This document shows positions 24,971 to 37,400 of a stretch of 64,000 bases of DNA, piece after piece. Numbering within the stretch: the first letter of the stretch is position 1; every line of letters starts with the position of its first letter. A model generated the notes under the pieces. The model saw only the letters and a program-made list of their open reading frames with translations. It ran no database searches and had not been told where the DNA came from. Made by a program: the position numbers and the translations under genes. The DNA comes from Oxyruncus cristatus (lineage: Eukaryota; Chordata; Aves; Passeriformes; Cotingidae). The DNA lies in NCBI GenBank assembly GCA_013399855.1, contig VXAY01004336.1:1050076-1114075 (forward strand). Direction: 5' to 3'.

Positions 24971-26390
24971 AAGGTGAACATGTTAACACCCTGGGAACTG
25001 TTCCCATCCATGTTTCAGAGCAGCAGGCTCTTTCCTCACCAGCGCTTCCCCAGTGAGGAAGCTTTCTAGTCATAGAGTATAATTTTTGTCGAATAAAGCC
25101 TTAAGTTATTAATAAGAATGAAATCTCTTGACCTAGATTTTCTCCAGCTTAAAAAAAAAAAAGCATATACACACACAACAGAGCCTTCCTGTACAAACAC
25201 AAACATATTATACTCAACATACAGCAGAGCACTTCAAAACAGATATTTCACAATGAAAACAAAAAAAGGCTTTTTGTGCCCCTCCCTTACCCAGCTTTGT
25301 CTAAGAACATGAATACAGATGATGTCTGATTAAAACAGAAACCTGAACCCCAAGTTGAACGTATTTACTTTTCAAAAGCATTTTACGATTTTATTTTCTT
25401 CTTGCCTGCTGTGATAATTGATGAAAACTACATAGGGATTAAAATGAGCACAGGTGCGTGTCTACACAGTTCAAAGAGATTTGATCTCAAATGATAATAA
25501 TAATAATAAAAAAAAGCTTGAGTATTTTTAGTAGTGGATTTAACACAGCCTAAACAAATAAGCCTAGATTAAAAGTAGGATTTTACGGTCCAGACTTCAT
25601 GTTACTGACATTATGAAATACAAACTTTAAATTTATCAAAAGCTTTTGTAAGCAATATCTGATTCATCGGTGTTAACAATCTTCCATATCATAAGTGTCA
25701 GAGTGGATCCAGATTGAAAAATAAAGACACAACAAACACAAAAGAGCACTAAAATACAATACAAAGGCATGTGTCACAACAGACACTTGGCACTAAATCA
25801 ACATTATTTTTAAATTTGTGAGAGGTAAAAGGAAAGTCTATGACCTGAGAATATCTTTCTGCCAATATACAAATGAGCACAAAAACCGTGCTTATTTTTT
25901 TTGCCAAATTTATACTGCTACATCTGGATCTCAACTTCCTTGCACCCGTGAGGTCAGGAGCTGTTTGAAAAGAAATGCATAATACAGCTAATCTTTGTGT
26001 CAGCTCATCATATCTAATGCAAAAAACGTGAATTTCCCCATTTTTCTGTCCCAGCCTCCTCCAGCAAAGCTAACAAGCACATTGCTAATCTCAAATTTGT
26101 TGAACTACTTTGTTAAACAGATTTAAAACACAAATACACACAAATCACACAGGATAAAGAATTTATTCTGTGCTCAAGGCTTACTGCTGAGCTTCTATTA
26201 GAATTGAAAAAATAAGCAAAACAAAAAAACCCAAACAAAAAACCCAAAACAAACAAACAAAAAACCCCACAGAAACAACAGCACTCAATTGCATAGAAAA
26301 CAAATTTATTTGTCTCAAAGGCATGCCAAAGGAAGACTCTACACTTATTTAGGCATTTTTATACAAGAGATGCTTTCCTGCCTAAACTAC

Positions 26391-26463
26391 CTAAAATACT
26401 ATTCCTGCAGTAACACATATTCAATCTTCTTTCTGAAGTAGAATCCAATATATTTTTAGGTCT
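26391..26463 (-). CDS. 73-base exon
   Basis: Strong acceptor (CTCCTATTGTTATTATTCAG, AG at 26465-26464); only phase 0 is open. RPKNILDSTSERRLNMCY leads to donor TTAG then GTAGTT (26390-26385) in phase 1, which fits the exon at 22235. The frame continues open past the donor, so the 3' boundary depends on the donor call. Confidence 0.6.
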
Positions 26464-26558
26464 CTGAATAATAACAATAGGAGATTACAAATATATGGAT
26501 CAGAGATGGAAGAACTCCCTTTTCTCCTTTCCCTCCCCATGCAGGGGGGCAAGCTCAC

Positions 26559-26584
26559 AACTCCCTCATAAGAGACACAAAGAG
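26559..26584 (-). CDS. Candidate 26-base microexon
   Basis: Acceptor GGTTAG at 26586-26585 and donor GTT then GTGAGC (26558-26553); phase 1 to 0, LCVSYEGV. It would bridge the exons at 26731 and 26391. The pyrimidine tract is poor, so the support is mainly phase. Confidence 0.3.
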
Positions 26585-26730
26585 CTAACCAGCGGTTCCT
26601 CCAGACAGGCTTAATTTTCACTTAAGTATCTTTTTGCGTAGTGAGAATGAGAAAATCATTTTGCAGAAACACATTAGTGAAATTGTCAACATCTGAAGTT
26701 TTTTCTCAGCAGTCCTGTAACTTCATTTAC

Positions 26731-26802
26731 CTCTACACATTCTCCTGTAAGTCTTACCATGGATTTTTACTTCTGTAGCATCCACATATGCGTTAACACC
26801 AT
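26731..26802 (-). CDS. 72-base exon
   Basis: Acceptor GATTTTTTGACGTGTAG (AG at 26804-26803), then GVNAYVDATEVKIHGKTYRR and MCR, then donor GAG followed by GTAAAT (26730-26725), phase 1 to 1. An inner donor, ATG then GTAAGA (exon end 26758), also keeps phase 1. The peptide is clearly protein-like. Joined with the previous exon the sequence reads IIDQKV then DGVNAY. Confidence 0.65.
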
Positions 26803-27218
26803 CTACACGTCAAAAAATCTTACTGACTTAGAGGTTTTGAAAACCCTGAAGTTTTGACTAGATTTTCACACAACCCTCAGAGGATTCACTAGGGCACCAA
26901 GCCCAGTCCTTCAATAGACTGGTAAAGAAACTGAAATTAAGATAGGAAAATCTTAAAAAAAGGTAACACACCACAAACATATGCTTCTAGCACTTTTTCT
27001 TTAATCAAAAATCTATCATGTGCCATTATTACACAATTCAAAAATATTTCCTTTAAATTTGTTAGAGCACCAAGAAACTAATTTTCCTGTTGCTTAAACC
27101 AGATTGTATGCTAACTATTCTTTTAACTAATGCTGACAGATGATTTAAATTGCTCCCTAAATACAAAATCTTCAAGGATAAGCAAAAGAAACTGCGTAAG
27201 GAGAAAACAGTCTTTTAC

Positions 27219-27270
27219 CAACTTTTTGATCAATTATATTGCTGAACAAATTTAGTTGCAGGATCTTTTC
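27219..27270 (-). CDS. 52-base exon
   Basis: Acceptor GATATTGGCCAG (AG at 27272-27271), EKILQLNLFSNIIDQKV, donor GTTG then GTAAAA (27218-27213), phase 0 to 1. The same frame stays open 15 codons upstream of this acceptor to a TAA, with coding-like residues (FAQIELHLKFD), but no upstream AG avoids that stop, so the inner acceptor is preferred. Confidence 0.65.
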
Positions 27271-27981
27271 CTGGCCAATATCAAATTTTAGATGCAGTTC
27301 AATTTGCGCAAACCACATTTAAAACTGCAGGGATCATAAAAGTACAAAAAGCAAGACCACTAAAATATTGAACAAATTATTTTTCACATTTCACAAAATT
27401 CGGAAGGTCAGTTCAAGCCTTCAGGAAGACAAAACCTCTCTATTTTTTTTTAAATTATAGCACATAATTCTGTACGTAAAAACCCATATATATTTACTGT
27501 AGAGTTTAAAAGTAACAAAGAGGAGACTAAGGCATACATTGAAAAAAAATTTAAACTTCATATCCTAAATAATTCAGATACTTTAAAATAACCTAAATAT
27601 AAAACTGCTGTCATTTAGTTTTAATTAAGATAACCAATTCATTTTTCTGCACACAATTGCATAGCACATGGCTAATTACTACTCTGTGAAAAGTCTGGGG
27701 AAAAAAAAAGGCATAAGTCTTTACATAGTTCATCAACAATAAAAATCAAAATACCACTCAGTGCTTTTTTCTGGGGAGCAAGCAAGTATAAATAAAAACA
27801 TGCACTTTAACACACAGGCAACTAAACAGGAATAACACTGTGAAGTGAATCTGCACAGGAAACCCAGGATTAAGGCTGAAACTCTATTCTAATCCTTCTG
27901 TTCACAGAAGCAGCAGTCACCACGCAGCATGTGGTTTGGGCACGCACCTGCAATACACAGGCAGGATTTAAAAGTGCTTAC

Positions 27982-28044
27982 AAAGAGATCAAGCTTTGTC
28001 TGAGAAAAGTTTCTTTTTGGCTTAGGAAGTGCAGTACCTGCCTT
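27982..28044 (-). CDS. 63-base exon
   Basis: Acceptor TTTGTTTTTTTGAAG (AG at 28046-28045) and donor CTCTTT then GTAAGC (27981-27976). Phase 0 to 0, GTALPKPKRNFSQTKLDLF. A second AG three bases on would drop one codon. It runs directly in frame into the next exon (LDLF then EKILQL), a convincing junction. Confidence 0.7.
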
Positions 28045-28262
28045 CTTCAAAAAAACAAACATTAACCACACACCATCAGCTTGTCAGTGATTTTGCCAGA
28101 ATGATACCTGGATATGACACATGCACAACCCACCATTCCCGGGAATTGACAGTGAGGAAAAAGCTCAAGAAAAGAGGAAAAAAAACCCCTTCTTATGAAC
28201 ATACTAAACAGTTCAAGTAGACACAGTCATACCACACCACTACTTTGCGAACTTTGCATTAC

Positions 28263-28295
28263 CTTTATGTAAATTCCTGAATTAATCAATGAATT
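28263..28295 (-). CDS. 33-base exon
   Basis: Acceptor AAGTGTGTAG (AG at 28297-28296) and good donor ATAAAG then GTAATG (28262-28257). Phase 0 to 0, NSLINSGIYIK. A second AG inside the exon (TTAATTCAG) would leave 14 bases only. Fits both neighbours. Confidence 0.5.
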
Positions 28296-29161
28296 CTACA
28301 CACTTGGTAAAGGTCTTCACAAACTGAAAAGTGGAGGAGGAATCCTTCAAACACAATGAATTCCCCTAACAATTAAATAACAGTATCATTTATCTGGTGC
28401 TTCAAAATGACTAGTAAGAGAACAAGGTTCATCTTTAAATATCATCTACTTTTGCTTCACACAATCTTTTCTGATACTTTTGTACTACAACATGGCATTA
28501 GGAGTTACAGTGGGAAACTTCCAGCTGGGCTTGGGACCTCACGAATTCCTGCTCTTTATCTGGGAGCTCTTCTGGTGCACCTGGGAGCTAAATGAACATC
28601 CAGAAGTCCACAGACCCACTTTGTTTCATGGAAAGACTAGGTCATTACTAAAAAGTGCATGGGGAGGGGTTTTCTAAATCCTGTGATTATAGGTTTAGCA
28701 TAGAGTGCAATAAAAAGAGAACCACAGAGACCAATATACTTTCCAGTGCAGCAGCTTTGAGAAGTCTCTCTTGTCCTCTGAAACTAAAACTATTTTCAGT
28801 TCTAAGTCATTTTGTCATAGAAGTTTAAATAGCAAAGGAGTAAGAGACATTTTGCTCACATTTGGTACCGTTTCTCTTGAAGTTTAGTAGAACTGAATCT
28901 GGTGAGATATATACACAAACTGGGTTCATCTCTTACCCCATCAGTAGCCAAATACTGACAATAATAAAACCACAATTTAACAATGGGAAGTCAAAGTGTT
29001 TGCAGGCTATTTTCTGACCCTTCCCCTCAAGCATACATGACAAGCTGATTGATATCTGGAGTGGTATAATACCACTTCATATTCTACAACTAGATTTCTC
29101 TACTGCCTGAAGAGTCAGATGCAGTCCAACAACAGTTATCATAGAGCAAGGGAGAACTTAC

Positions 29162-29205
29162 TGATTCCCATACACTATATGCATTCTTGCTAATTTGAAA
29201 TGAAG
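29162..29205 (-). CDS. Exon with two possible acceptors
   Basis: A strong donor, TCA then GTAAGT (29161-29156), is preceded by SFQISKNAYSVWES in phase 1 to 0 from acceptor GTCATCCTTAG (29207-29206). A second acceptor at 29191-29190 gives 28 bases in phase 2. With the 20-base candidate at 29344-29363 (phase 0 to 2) the second choice closes the phase gap to the exon at 29461. Confidence 0.55.
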
Positions 29206-29343
29206 CTAAGGATGACACCACTAAGTACAAAAAGAATTTTAGGGTATTCATTATTATTTTAAAGCAGTCCGACATCAGCTGCCATATTTGACTATGCAGA
29301 AACTGCCAGGTAAGTTAACAAGTTCCTAAAAACTGGCACTCAC

Positions 29344-29363
29344 TGAGCTGATAGTGAAAGATA
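29344..29363 (-). CDS. Candidate 20-base microexon
   Basis: Strong acceptor (TGCTATTTCATTTCTCCAAG, AG at 29365-29364) and donor CTCA then GTGAGT (29343-29338). Phase 0 to 2, YLSLSA. Included only because it makes the phases at 29461 and 29189 agree. Confidence 0.25.
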
Positions 29364-29460
29364 CTTGGAGAAATGAAATAGCATTTCAGCTTCCAAACTG
29401 AAGATGTTGACATAATTAAGATATTCAAATAAGGATAAACAAGGAAAAAAAAAATCTTAC

Positions 29461-29520
29461 AAAGCTCTGACTATATCGCAACCATTTTCCTACATATAAA
29501 GCCACAGGCTTGATATCCAG
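29461..29520 (-). CDS. 60-base exon
   Basis: Acceptor GCCTTTGCTCTTACTAAG (AG at 29522-29521) and donor AGCTTT then GTAAGA (29460-29455). Phase 0 to 0, 20 codons including KPVALYVGKWLRYSQSF. Strong coding look and good splice sites. Confidence 0.65.
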
Positions 29521-30669
29521 CTTAGTAAGAGCAAAGGCTCAGATAGTTATTTTGTATCTGCTAATTTCTGAATATTATTACATCATGCTGTTACTGACAG
29601 TCAAGTACTAATACTAATGGTTATTTAAAAGTTCATGGTAATTATATAACTTATCCTTTTAAACAGTTTACTGTATTAAATACTAAACAGCTTTATCCTG
29701 CATAAAAATCAAGCCAAAATACAACAGAGCCTCTTCACTGCAATTCTCAGTTTTTCTATTGAAAAGCAAACTCATTATGTTCTATAAAGAGAATAAAGTC
29801 TCAAAAAGAAGACTAAATTCTTTCTTTCTCAAAGGCAGGCTCTGAAGGGATTGCACAAAAACATTTTATTCTTGGCTCAAATACGAACATTTAGGAATCA
29901 CTGCTTTTGAGCAAGGACTCACCCTTTTAAAGGCAGGAGAATTTATTTTGAAAAGCAGTGTGAAATTTCAAGGGGAAAAAAAAAGCACATGTATTTTGCA
30001 CTTCCCAGCTTTTGGTACTTTTCCAATTAAGACAAAAATCTCAAAATAACCTCTTCCCCATATAACCGCTTTCTCATAGATGTTGCCAAGTTATCCTACA
30101 CCACCAGCAAGAACTTCTAAGAGAAAGTAACTATTTCCAGAAAATACAACTCAGAGGACTAAGATAAAAGTAAGAGCATTGAGAAATTTTAGGGAAGAAC
30201 TTGGTAGAAGGGCCTGGGGAATACATTTCACTGTGGGCACTGGGTGCCCACCTCATGCTTCCTTGTCGCCAGCCGTTTCAGCACCCTTCAGAAGACATGG
30301 GGGAGCAATGCTGTAGCTCAGGACTCACGGACAACCTCTCCAAGCACAGGGCAGGACATGAGTTTAAGCCCAGCCCTCCCGCTAAGGACTACGTTCCTAT
30401 CATAGCTAACAGTCCTCAGAGGAGCAACACTTCTCCTTTGGATGCAGACCATGTACTGTAACTGTTTCCCCAGATTCAGTTCAAACCAGCTGCAGAAAGG
30501 AAGGCTCATCTAGAAGATTAGATCAGGTCCCTACAGAAATATTTACGACTTTTAAATGAAGAATATTATTTGTGTGTGTACACATGTGGACACCATCATG
30601 TTACAGAAAAAATACCAAAGGATAGAGAAGAGGATTCAGTCTTTTGTCCGTAAGATGACTCAAGATTAC

Positions 30670-30737
30670 CTGTGGACACTATTGAGGAATGCTGCAGATC
30701 CCACAGTCAGTAGTGAAAATTGTAAACCAGAACTCCT
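30670..30737 (-). CDS. Candidate exon
   Basis: Good donor CCACAG then GTAATC (30669-30664). The frame SGLQFSLLTVGSAAFLNSVH is open back to an AG at 30739-30738, but the sequence before that AG is purine-rich, a poor acceptor. A better acceptor (ATCTGCAG) would leave only 22 bases (30670-30691). Coding look is good; boundaries and place in the chain are unresolved. Confidence 0.3.
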
Positions 30738-33700
30738 CTGTCAACTCCTTTTCCCCTTCTCATGCATGCACATTTTCCTGGAAACACTGTTTTGCACATT
30801 CTCATAGTGTTTTATGTGAAGGAATTGCTATTTCTCTCTACTGAAGATGCAAAACCTTGACTATCACCTGTGAGTTCAGTGCACAGTTGTACTCCTGGCA
30901 CATCAGCCCTTGAAGTGAGCTGTGGTTCTCCTATTAAGTACCCCTCACAGAACCAGAGGTAGAGGACACGAACAGATGTGTACACAACAGGCACCACCCC
31001 AGAGAGACGGCTGCATAGATCCTACGGTCCAACCCAGAGGCCAGCCATGCCCCACTTCCAGGGCAGAGGCAGGCCAGGCTGTGTACTGTGGGCTGCTGCA
31101 AGAAGCCTGAACTTGGGGCACAGCAGAGAGGTTCTGTGCTTTCCAGGGGCTGCCTCTTTTCAAGAACATTGGGGAGCATGGCCATGAGGTGCACCCTACT
31201 GCCAGGACAAGCCCTACCCATGCATCCTGCCTTGAAGATGGAATGGAAGACTGAGGAAAGGCTCTGCCCCAAGCAGGTTCTTGGCCTCCACCCTACTGCA
31301 GGTGTGTCTCCACAAGCTGCCCTTACAGCAGGGATGGAGTAAAACTAGCATCAGATGAAGGCCATTTTCATAGCTGCCCTCCTTTCACAAGTATCAGTCT
31401 CCAGATAGAATTACTGTACCAGGCACCAGCTCATCTGTTCTTTTCCCTTTTCATTTAAATACCCACATGCTGGCACGTATATAGAAGTAAATTAAGGCAC
31501 TTTTATTATATAGGTCAAGTCCTGACCTGTTCATCTACATACATTAGTATAAAGGTAAAAGTACTACAGACATAAAAAATCAAGAATTTAATGGTTCGCA
31601 CAAATAAACATCCTAGAGATTGTTAGAAGGAAAAAAAAAATAAAAGTAACTGAAAAGAATTTAAGACAACAGAAAAGTAACAGAGACAGTACAGTGTTAC
31701 TTAATTTGAATCTTTTCCCAAAGAATATTTTCCCTTGTGAATAGTTAGATGTATTTTATAAGCAGACAACATAAACCAGACATCTTAATTTTATGTTGCT
31801 TTACATTTTGTACTTATTCAAGCTGAAGACCAACTATATAAATCAAGATAATTCAGATGCTTATAAATGTGTTTTTAAATCATCTGAAAGAGCTGTAAAA
31901 TACAGTCCTTTTCATGAAGAACAAATCCATTTTCTTCCCAAGTCAGAATTGGTTAAAACAAAAACCATCATGTAATTGAGAACAATTAAGCAGGTATGTT
32001 CTGTAATTTCCCACCAGGGAAAAGAAGTTCTCCTATACTTTAAACTGCCTAAGGCTGTGAAGCTGTGATCAGAGACATCATAATATTAAAAAGAAAAGAA
32101 AGAGACACTGGACAATAACCCAATGGCACACTCCCTTCTTTCTCAGGAGCCTTCAGAGGTACAAAGCACAGCAGCCACAACTAACCCAGCCATACTCTAG
32201 GACTGTAATTCCCTCCTCCATATCCAATCTCTGCCTCTTCCTTATCTTTGGAGAACACTTACTAGAGGTGCCAGTGAAGTTTAGAGAGTGGTGACCACAG
32301 AGTTTCTGACATTCTCATTTACGCTTTTATTCATTGTCATGCCAATGAATTAGTTGATCACGGATAAAAATTGTAAGAGCTGTTTGACTTGGTGAACAAG
32401 ATAAACAGAACTTAACTGAGGTATATTTCATTGTCAGAGACCATGATCTTTGCAAGTGTGAAAAAGTGAGTTCTGACATTGACTTCAGAAAAATCCCAGC
32501 CTAGAAATATCTGTGCAGCTCTGTGTAACTCTGCAAAACAACTTCAAAGAAAGAAAAAAAAAAAAAATTAGTTGTGTCCATGTGAGCCTCTTGTTCTTTT
32601 GTAGAACACTATTTTCTCCACTCCAACATATCAGTTATTCTCAAAACACTCTTAAGTGGATTTTAGAAGTTTGGTGTTCTATTTTTTGCTTAAGGAAACA
32701 ATGGGAAATCCACTGTTGCAACTCCAGAAATGCAATGCAAAAAGGACTAAGTGCAGAACTATTTTGTTGCTTCTTTCAGCACAGTTTATTATGATACCAA
32801 ATTACACTTCATTGAAGGAGGACTTCATGGGGATTGACAGCACTCTTCAGTCTGGTTCAATGTCAAAAACAGCTGATTTAATTTTCAAATGTTACAGGGC
32901 TTTCACAATTTGCAGTAAGTTGAATGAAGTATTCCATGAAAGCAAATCACACTGATTAAGGAACAGGTTTTGTTTCTCATTAGAAATTCAGCTTTAAATT
33001 ACTGGAAGTTCTAGGCATGGGAAAGACGTAGGAGAAAGACTGGAACCTCACAGCAGTCAGCTTTGCATTAGACAGTATCTGTACCACAGCTGCTATAATA
33101 CAAGCTGCCTCCTTGCCTTCCTGTCCTACTCATACTGCAATTCCTGCAGCCTTACACTGCAGTAACAGGTGACACACCACTGGCCTCCCGTGCTACAATA
33201 CTAACCACATCCACTGCAAGGGCTTTTCAGGTATCAGTCTTTATCCTTCCAGTCTTCACGTTGTCCCACCTCAGCTGCAGCACCTACAGAAAACAGTGTT
33301 CTTGGAGAAAACGTTTTGGCCCCACAGCAGAATGGGAATGAAGAGTAGTGCGAGAGCGAGCATGGGTCTATAGGGTGGGCAGCTCTGCCACTCTGCAGCT
33401 CCGCTGATCCCCTCTGACCAAAATATATAATACCACCCTGCTATTCAGCAGTAAAGCAAGACTACTGTATTAGTAGCATTTGATTAGCATTGACCGTAAT
33501 GACAGCGCATGAGGCAAATACTCCTCTCTACTCTCTGGCTCAGCAGTGCAGCCCACATAGTGCAGTAAAATATACGTGGGAGGTGGAGTGCGAGGATCTG
33601 ATTTCATAGTGGGGCAGGGCACCTTACAAAAAAAACCTTTTCAGTAACAGTCATCCAGAAGTAATATGGAAATCAAATTAGTTGATTACAACAATCTAAA

Positions 33701-34428
33701 CAGCATCATTTGATACCTTCATAGCAGTTCTTGGATAATGAAAGTTTAGAAGGAGAAATCCTATCTTTTATTAAGCTCAGCATAGCTGGGGGACAGGGCC
33801 TCTCCCTATAGCTTTTGCCTACTCCATTTTAGGCCAAGTAATGAAAACATTAATGCCCCTTAGCCAGCAAAGCACAAGTTAATTCAGCTTCTATCTCCCC
33901 AAAGCCTATAATTCTCTGGTCTAGTCTTCATGAAGAACACTTAAAAATGTTTTAAATATAAGGTGAATGTCCATATATATAATCATCTCTGCACATGCCT
34001 GTTTATGAGTGGTATGGATGCTACTCCAGAAGGCCCTACAGAGTGCCCAGTTCTCTTCCCAGGCACTGGAAGGACAAGCAGGTGTACCTACAAGGTTAGG
34101 ATATAAAAAGTAAGTCCAGGAAACAACATGCAGGTTTCACCATCCCATTATGGACAAGGCAGTCACAAAGACACAGCTGTTTCATGGCTGCACGGTATCC
34201 AAGTTACCACGATTGCAGAGATTTCACACATAATGGCAATGCAGGGCAGCAACAGAGGGGATGTCAAGCAAAGTCCAAGAGCTGCCCAAGATGTGAGGGG
34301 CCACTGGATCCCAGGGAGGCCACCATAGTCCAAATTCTCCCTATAATGCTTACAAAGATGTCCTCTAGGACAGTCTTATATCATTCTTTTAATCCAGTGT
34401 CTGATTTCCTACTCTAGGGAGCCCTTAC

Positions 34429-34477
34429 CTCCTGGTGTTAAGGGAGGCCTCCTTATTTCTTCATTCACATTCAGCAT
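34429..34477 (-). CDS. Candidate exon starting with ATG
   Basis: Strong donor GGAG then GTAAGG (34428-34423) ends the frame MLNVNEEIRRPPLTPG, which begins at an ATG directly after a TAA. No upstream acceptor avoids the stop, so if real it is an alternative start exon or its frame is different. The Kozak context is weak. Confidence 0.25.
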
Positions 34478-37400
34478 TTACTCAAAATTTCCCTTCATCC
34501 TTGATCCCTCCAGCCTGTATAAGGATACAGGTGATTGAGAACAGTAGGCCACTGACTTGATTTTGCATTTTTATTACATTTGGGAGAAAGTCTGCTGCAA
34601 TAATCTTGTTCTAGCTCATCAGCACTCATGTTCCTTGGTACAGTTTCTGGATAAAGACCATACAAACAAATTAGCAGGGTGGTATTTCATGTAATTCTTT
34701 GTATTTCTGGTTCAGCCTCTCACTTAACTCATGTTTCCTGTCAGTTGCCAGGTTCCTAGATGAGGAGAGGGTGATTCACACATCTGCCTAGCATACCAGG
34801 ATGGATGGCTTCACAACTGGAGCCACAGTATCAGAACAGCACAAAGATGCAGAACGAAGACACTTTTAGGAATATATGGTATCAAAAAACCAGAACAAAT
34901 TCAGAAAGGCCAAAGAGCATTTGATTCACCTCTCAGAGCTGTGAAATATCCCATTTAAGATTCCACTCCCACTGACAGTCTAAAGAAGCTTCAAGAAAGG
35001 TATGCAGCAAATTTTTGCCCTGCATGCTACCAATTCTACATTTGCAGAGTGAAAACCATATGTCTATTTGTGTGCATTTCTGCAATTGCACTTTTCATTC
35101 ATTAAGATGAGAAATTGCTTCTTTTATACAATCTGCTACTATTCAGATAGCAAAACAAAGTAATGTCTGGTAGCAGGCTTGCTGTTTTTGGCTTTAGGAG
35201 GGTGTTTTTTTTTTCTCTCTTCCTGTGAGAGGAAAGCTTTTCCCAAAGGATTCAAGCAATTTCATAAAACAAATGTAAAAACAAAGACACTTTTGTTTGA
35301 GGATTGAAGGTTTTGTTTTGTTTTAAAGGGGATTGAGAGGGAAGGAAGAGAGAAATGACACTGATCATCTTTCAATGAAACAGGAAAACAAGGTTATCTC
35401 GTTCCTAAAAGAGAAACTTTGTGATAACACAAACTTGCTATAATAAACAGGCCATGAAAAACCAAATCAAGATTTTTCTAAATACTTTATTACAATCACA
35501 AGGGAATACCTGAAATGACTACAGCAAAGATCAGAGGAAAACAACATTTTCTCTCCAAATGCAAGTGATAACACTGCATTCCTATACACTTCCTATTCAT
35601 TAGAGTCAGTTTCTCCTTTTCCTCACAGTCTATCAAACAGAAAGAAAGGGGGGGCTAGAGGAAAACACCTGAAAAGTGTGGTTTAAAATACACAAAGATT
35701 TGGGGGATTCACCTCAGCTAGAAGTTCTAAAGCTCAACCTAATAAGCATCATTTCATTTGCATGAAATAGGACACAGTACTACAACAGGAGTAAACCTCA
35801 AACTCGCACAGCAAACAGTACAAGCTGCAGACAGCACAGTAACAATAAATACAGACAAAATTCGTTGAAACATCTGAAGTCCTTTAGCAAAGCATGTATG
35901 GAGGTCTTGCAGGAAATCTGAGTGAGCAGACCTTCACATCTGCAAATATTCCACAACCATTTGTACAAACACATTGCAGAAATCTCACATGTTGTAGAAC
36001 TGGGCTTCTAGTTTCTGATTAGTAGATACTAATTAATGAAATTAACTGACTTATCAGTAAGTCCCTACTTATTGTATCACATTTTATTACACAGAGAGAA
36101 GATCAACAGCTAGAAGTGATCTTCAGTGACAAAATAACATCTATCCAAATGGAGCAAAAGCTACCCATGAAATGCCATTCACACTGCCTACCATTTAAGT
36201 TCATTCAGGACTGACACTCACTTGTAATTATTCAACATCCAGAACTAACACACTGGGAGAACTCAACAGCAATATAATTCAGTAATATTGCGGCTCAGAA
36301 AGGCAAAACAACAGATAATAAGAATCTTGCAATTAAATACAACATGCACGTAAAATCTATCACATCACCTACTTGTACTTATATGAGTAATTTAAAAACA
36401 TTAGTAATAAATTCCACTTGTTCAAAATGTAGTCTTGACGTACATGATTGCATGAGCAATGACAAGATATTCTTAAGTCAGAGATTAAAAAAAAATGCTC
36501 TAAAACCATTGGAGGTAGACAAGAAGAGAAATAACTGTCAAATAGATCACAGTAACATGAATTTTTATATATATGAAATAAATTACAAATAAAATGTATA
36601 TTATCATCATATCAAAACTGCTCTACCCAACCATTACTTAAATGATTCTCCTCCATCATAATTTAAACTGCATGTATCTATATATTCACACACACATACA
36701 AGAAACAGTTTAGTTTTTCGTGGCCACCTGACCTCCCAGGTAGTAGCATACACACATTAACTTGTCAAATAAAGAAAGACAACATACAAAGGTCATTACA
36801 AATCCAAAGGTCTGGGTCCACTCATGAATTTGGGTAGTTACTTAAAACAGACTTGTTTAATACTGTATAGAGGTACTGGATGAAGAAGACGACTCTGATA
36901 CCAATGATCCTTTCACAACAGAAGTGTTCCTATCTGCACAAAAGCCCCACCATGTGAAATCTGAAAGTTAAACCACTGCAAGGCTGTAGAATTTTCTTTA
37001 CCCGTTCTTCTACCCGCAACTCTTCTTTTTCTTTCCTTTTTGAACTGTGCAAGACACCATGTAATTTACAGATACATCTAAAAAGTTCTCCAGCAGTTTA
37101 TTCTAAGGTTCTGCTTGGTTCCTTCCCTCCTGCAACCTCTCTTTATTCAAAATGTGCTTTGCTAAACAGTGCAATCCAAGCAGCTAACAGATAACCCACA
37201 GCGACATCACAGAGATGAATAAAACATGAGCTTTCCATTTAATTTGAACACAAGTAAATGTGCATACTAAGTTCATATGTAATATTGAGTTCACGTGCAA
37301 TATATAAGCTTTCCTGCTTCATTCCCCTCTTCAACATTTTGTTCATTCACAGTCTTTCCATACTTCTTGCTTTTTCAGTCACATTGTCTCCATTGTACCC

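Noticed and set aside
29281..29320. Plus-strand CAG then GTAAGT consensus donor at about 29310
   Set aside because: No plus-strand acceptor or open frame goes with it; single perfect donors are expected by chance in 64 kb.
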